Source of the DNA: Verrucomicrobiales bacterium
GTDB lineage: Bacteria; Verrucomicrobiota; Verrucomicrobiia; Limisphaerales; J093
Assembly (NCBI GenBank): GCA_024233305.1
Contig: JACKPV010000023.1
Span: 434,001 to 498,000 of the forward strand
Direction: 5' to 3'
Length of the DNA stretch: 64,000 nucleotides
This document shows, one piece after another, positions 61,666-64,000 of the stretch. How positions within the stretch are numbered: the first letter of the stretch is position 1; each line of letters begins with the position of its first letter. The position numbers and the translations under genes are program-made. The notes below the pieces were generated by a model that ran no database searches, was not told where the DNA came from, and saw only the letters and a program-made list of their open reading frames with translations.

Positions 61666-63483
61666 TCAACCGTTGAAGTACAGATACGCGATCAGAATGA
61701 GAATGCAGACTCCCACCGACGCGAGGACATCGCCCCGGCTCCAACTCGATCGTGAGATCGCCCGGTCCTCGGCGGTCACGGTACCATAGGTCAGCCCGGA
61801 CAGCTTCGCGGCGGCGGGCGCCTCGGTCAGGTAGCTCACGACGATCATGGCGGCTCCCGAGACCAGGAAGATGAGCAGGCTGAAGTATTGGAAGTAAATG
61901 TGGTTCACGATCCAGAGGAAAGACCCTTCGGCATAACCCTCGAAGCCCTCGAGTTTCAGGGTGACGGGGGTGTCCACGGCGAGCCGGAACAGACCCATGG
62001 CGAAGCCAACGATCAAGGCGGCCAGACAGCCCTTGGAATTGAGGCGCTTCATGAACACGCCGAAGAAGAACACCACGAAGATCGGCGGCGCGAGGTAGCC
62101 CTGCACGGACTGCAGGTAGTCGTAAAGCCCCTTCGCGCCCTGAATGACGGGCACCCAGGCGAGGCCGATCAAGACCATCACCACGGTGGCCACGCGGCCG
62201 ATCCAGACCAGTTGATGTTGCGAAGCCTTGGGCTGGAACTTCTGGTAAAGGTCCATCGTGAACAGGGTCGAGGAGGCATTGAACACGCCGGCCAGGGAAC
62301 TCATGAGCGCGGACAGCAATCCCGCCACAACGATGCCGCGCACGCCGACCGGGAGCACGTGCTTCACCATCAGCGGAAAGGCGGCCTGGCTTTCGTCGCC
62401 GATGGCGTTGCCGTCCGGGCCGACCAGCATGCCCAACTCGGGGATCTTGCCGGATTTGGCGAGAGCGAAGCAGATCATGCCGGGAATGATGAAGATGAAC
62501 ACCGGCAGGAGCTTGAGGAAGGAGGCAAAGATGCTGCCGCGCCGGGCCTCGGTTTCGTTCGGAGCGCCCAGGGCGCGTTGCACGATGTACTGATCGGTGC
62601 ACCAGTACCACAACCCGATGATCGGCGCGCAGAAGAGCATGCCGAGCCAGGGGTAGTTGCTGTTGAAATACCAGGCCTGCCGGACGATCGAACCGTCGGG
62701 GCCCGTTTCGGAGACCGGCGCCCAGGTGCCTTCCACGCCGGCGGGCACGAGGGGTTTCCACAGGTTGAACATGTCGCTGTCGAGGACGGCCCGGAGTTCG
62801 CTCCAGCCGCCGAGTTTCGACAGGCCGAACACCGTCACGAGCAGCGAGCCGAAGATCAGGATGCCGGTCTGCAGGGCCTCGGTGTAGGCCACCGCGCGCA
62901 TGCCCCCGAGGACGGTGTAGATACCGGTCAGGAGCAGCACGAGGATCGAGCCGATCCAGAAGCTGTTCAGCTTGACGAAGCCCAAATCCAGGGCCATCTC
63001 GGGGAGCAACGTCCCGAACACCACGCCGCCGGCGAAGATGCCCACGGCGACCTTCGTCAGCACGTAGGCCACCAGGGAGATGATGGACAGCACCCAGCGG
63101 GCGGTCGGGGAGAAGCGGCGCTCGAGAAACTCCGGCATGGTGAACACTTTTGACCGCGCATAGAAGGGCACCATCACCCAGCCCAGCACGAGGAGGCACC
63201 ACGCGTGCAATTCGTAATGCGCCATCGCAACGCCGTCTGTGGCGCCGGAACCCGCGAGCCCGACCAAGTGTTCGGAACCGATGTTGGACGCGAAGATCGA
63301 CGCGCCGATGATGAACCAGCCCAGATTGCGGCCGGCGAGGAAGTAGTCATCGGGTGTGTCCTTGCCCTTGCGGATGACCCACCAGGCCAATCCGAGGAGG
63401 AGACAGAAGTACCCGGCGATGACGATCCAGTCGAGCCCGGCCAGGGAGCCGGCGGCCAGGAGGGGAAGCGTGTGGGTTGTCAT
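61666..63483 (-). CDS. Sodium:solute symporter (SSS, SGLT-like)
   Basis: A 605-residue transporter with about 14 membrane segments. Signature: DWIVIAGYFCLLLGLAWWVI, DDYFLAGRNLGWFIIGASIF, ASNIGSEHLVGLAGSG, YTVLGGMRAVAYTEALQT and GLLSALMSSLAGVFNASSTL (Na+ site region). Closest in style to the sugar-type SSS members. The aldose 1-epimerase encoded just upstream on the same strand supports sugar uptake. Confidence 0.9.
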   Translation of the reverse strand: MTTHTLPLLAAGSLAGLDWIVIAGYFCLLLGLAWWVIRKGKDTPDDYFLAGRNLGWFIIGASIFASNIGSEHLVGLAGSGATDGVAMAHYELHAWCLLVLGWVMVPFYARSKVFTMPEFLERRFSPTARWVLSIISLVAYVLTKVAVGIFAGGVVFGTLLPEMALDLGFVKLNSFWIGSILVLLLTGIYTVLGGMRAVAYTEALQTGILIFGSLLVTVFGLSKLGGWSELRAVLDSDMFNLWKPLVPAGVEGTWAPVSETGPDGSIVRQAWYFNSNYPWLGMLFCAPIIGLWYWCTDQYIVQRALGAPNETEARRGSIFASFLKLLPVFIFIIPGMICFALAKSGKIPELGMLVGPDGNAIGDESQAAFPLMVKHVLPVGVRGIVVAGLLSALMSSLAGVFNASSTLFTMDLYQKFQPKASQHQLVWIGRVATVVMVLIGLAWVPVIQGAKGLYDYLQSVQGYLAPPIFVVFFFGVFMKRLNSKGCLAALIVGFAMGLFRLAVDTPVTLKLEGFEGYAEGSFLWIVNHIYFQYFSLLIFLVSGAAMIVVSYLTEAPAAAKLSGLTYGTVTAEDRAISRSSWSRGDVLASVGVCILILIAYLYFNG

Positions 63484-63552
63484 GGGAGGAGGACGGCAAG
63501 GCGGACAACGGGCCTCCGTCGGACGGATGCCGCGGAGGCCACGTGGCGGCCG

Positions 63553-64000
63553 TTATTCAGCGTAGAAGCGATAAATGATCGTGTTCCGATACGTGTCGCC
63601 CGGACGCAGAACGGTGCTCGGGAAGTGCGGCTTGTTCGGTGAGTCAGGGTAGTGCTGAGGCTCCATGCAGAACCCGTTCCGGTGCGCATAGGTCCAGCCG
63701 CCCTTCCCGGTGATCGTGCCATCGAGGAAGTTGCCGGAGTAGAACTGAAGACCGGGCTCCGTCGAAAGCACTTCCATGACGCGGCCGGTGGTGGGCTCGT
63801 GCACCCGCGCCATCAGGCCGAGCACGCCGAACGGCTTCTTGATAACCCAGTTGTGGTCATAGCCGCCACCGAACTCGAGTTGCTCGTTGGCGTCGTTGAT
63901 CCGTGCGCCAATGGCCGTCGGTTCGTTGAAATCAAAGGGCGTGCCGGCCACCTCACTCAGTTCGCCCGTAGGTATCAACGTCGCATCGACGGGCGTGTAG
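63553..64000 (-). CDS. Aldose 1-epimerase (galactose mutarotase), 5' end outside window
   Basis: The frame is open to the window edge; the gene's 3' ~149 codons are seen. Visible: the TPVDATLIPTGEL stretch, GGGYDHNWVI (catalytic His region), VLSTEPGLQFYSGNFLDGT (catalytic Glu side) and FCMEPQHYPDSPN, ending with YRNTIIYRF. Interconverts anomers of galactose/glucose. 70 bp upstream of the symporter, probably one operon. Confidence 0.92.
   Translation of the reverse strand, partial: YTPVDATLIPTGELSEVAGTPFDFNEPTAIGARINDANEQLEFGGGYDHNWVIKKPFGVLGLMARVHEPTTGRVMEVLSTEPGLQFYSGNFLDGTITGKGGWTYAHRNGFCMEPQHYPDSPNKPHFPSTVLRPGDTYRNTIIYRFYAE

Noticed and set aside
61666..64000. Possible attachment site or island end at the symporter/epimerase genes
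   Set aside because: Both genes look intact and ordinary; no direct repeat or tRNA seen.

Overview
The window is high-GC, densely packed bacterial DNA. Several features point to Verrucomicrobiota: two secreted proteins with the short C-terminal or internal module (hydrophobic strand, x-EW-x-V, then FY/FFR-V) common in Pedosphaera/Limisphaera-type proteins, a planctomycete/verrucomicrobial PSCyt1-type cytochrome domain, a DUF5009 acyltransferase and FG-GAP/VCBS proteins. This assignment is inference; no rRNA, tRNA or CRISPR was seen.

Left part (1-19 kb), molybdenum and nitrogen. A 5'-truncated nifV, a molbindin (Mop) gene and a NifA-like sigma-54 activator open the window. A giant secreted protein with a lipase-like domain follows on the minus strand. 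Next come a minus-strand periplasmic nitrate reductase operon (napD-A-B-G-H, no napC) and a PQQ-propeller gene. Its promoter region carries a perfect FNR-type palindrome exactly 41.5 bp upstream of the start predicted from a GATAAT -10 box. A translationally coupled molybdenum-cofactor operon comes next (MOSC-mobA-moaD-moaE-moeA-moaC-mogA-moaA).

Middle (19.5-30 kb), sulfur and electron transfer. cysK and two cystathionine-synthase-like PLP enzymes form a plus-strand operon. A CHRD/cytochrome protein, a Crp/Fnr regulator, and an operon of DUF2892 protein, octaheme cytochrome lipoprotein and outer-membrane barrel follow. The barrel carries its own N-terminal cytochrome domain, and the operon looks like an outer-membrane electron conduit. 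Two identically spaced GTGAC-N3-GTCAC palindromes lie upstream of the genes on either side of the Crp/Fnr gene.

Insertion zone (29.3-37.7 kb). A two-gene immune-like cassette (SEFIR+TIR protein and an NLR-like STAND ATPase with a repeat-rich C-terminus) sits at the 3' end of the barrel gene, bracketed by a perfect 144-bp direct repeat made from that gene's last codons. Next to it a complete IS66 element with an 8-bp target duplication splits a zinc-ribbon gene that can be rejoined in frame. The IS66 carries an internally deleted DUF4338 (DruA-like) passenger. A MITE-like repeat borders the zone.

Right part (37.7-64 kb). UbiE and an SDR; small exported proteins; a lipid-type cluster of three radical-SAM enzymes plus a ketosynthase and a catalytically dead ketosynthase partner; a nuclease/phosphatase; DUF5009; FG-GAP; an EgtD-like methyltransferase; and a C45-type hydrolase fused to a LolA-like domain. 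From 54.9 to 61.4 kb the DNA becomes patchier and partly lower in GC. It holds an unknown secreted two-gene unit (orfA-orfB) present as one full and one broken copy, two near-identical 769-bp REP-transposase elements lacking the catalytic tyrosine region, a truncated nucleotidyltransferase pair, a metallopeptidase, a GNAT and a SIR2 remnant. The window ends in a sodium:solute symporter and a truncated aldose 1-epimerase.
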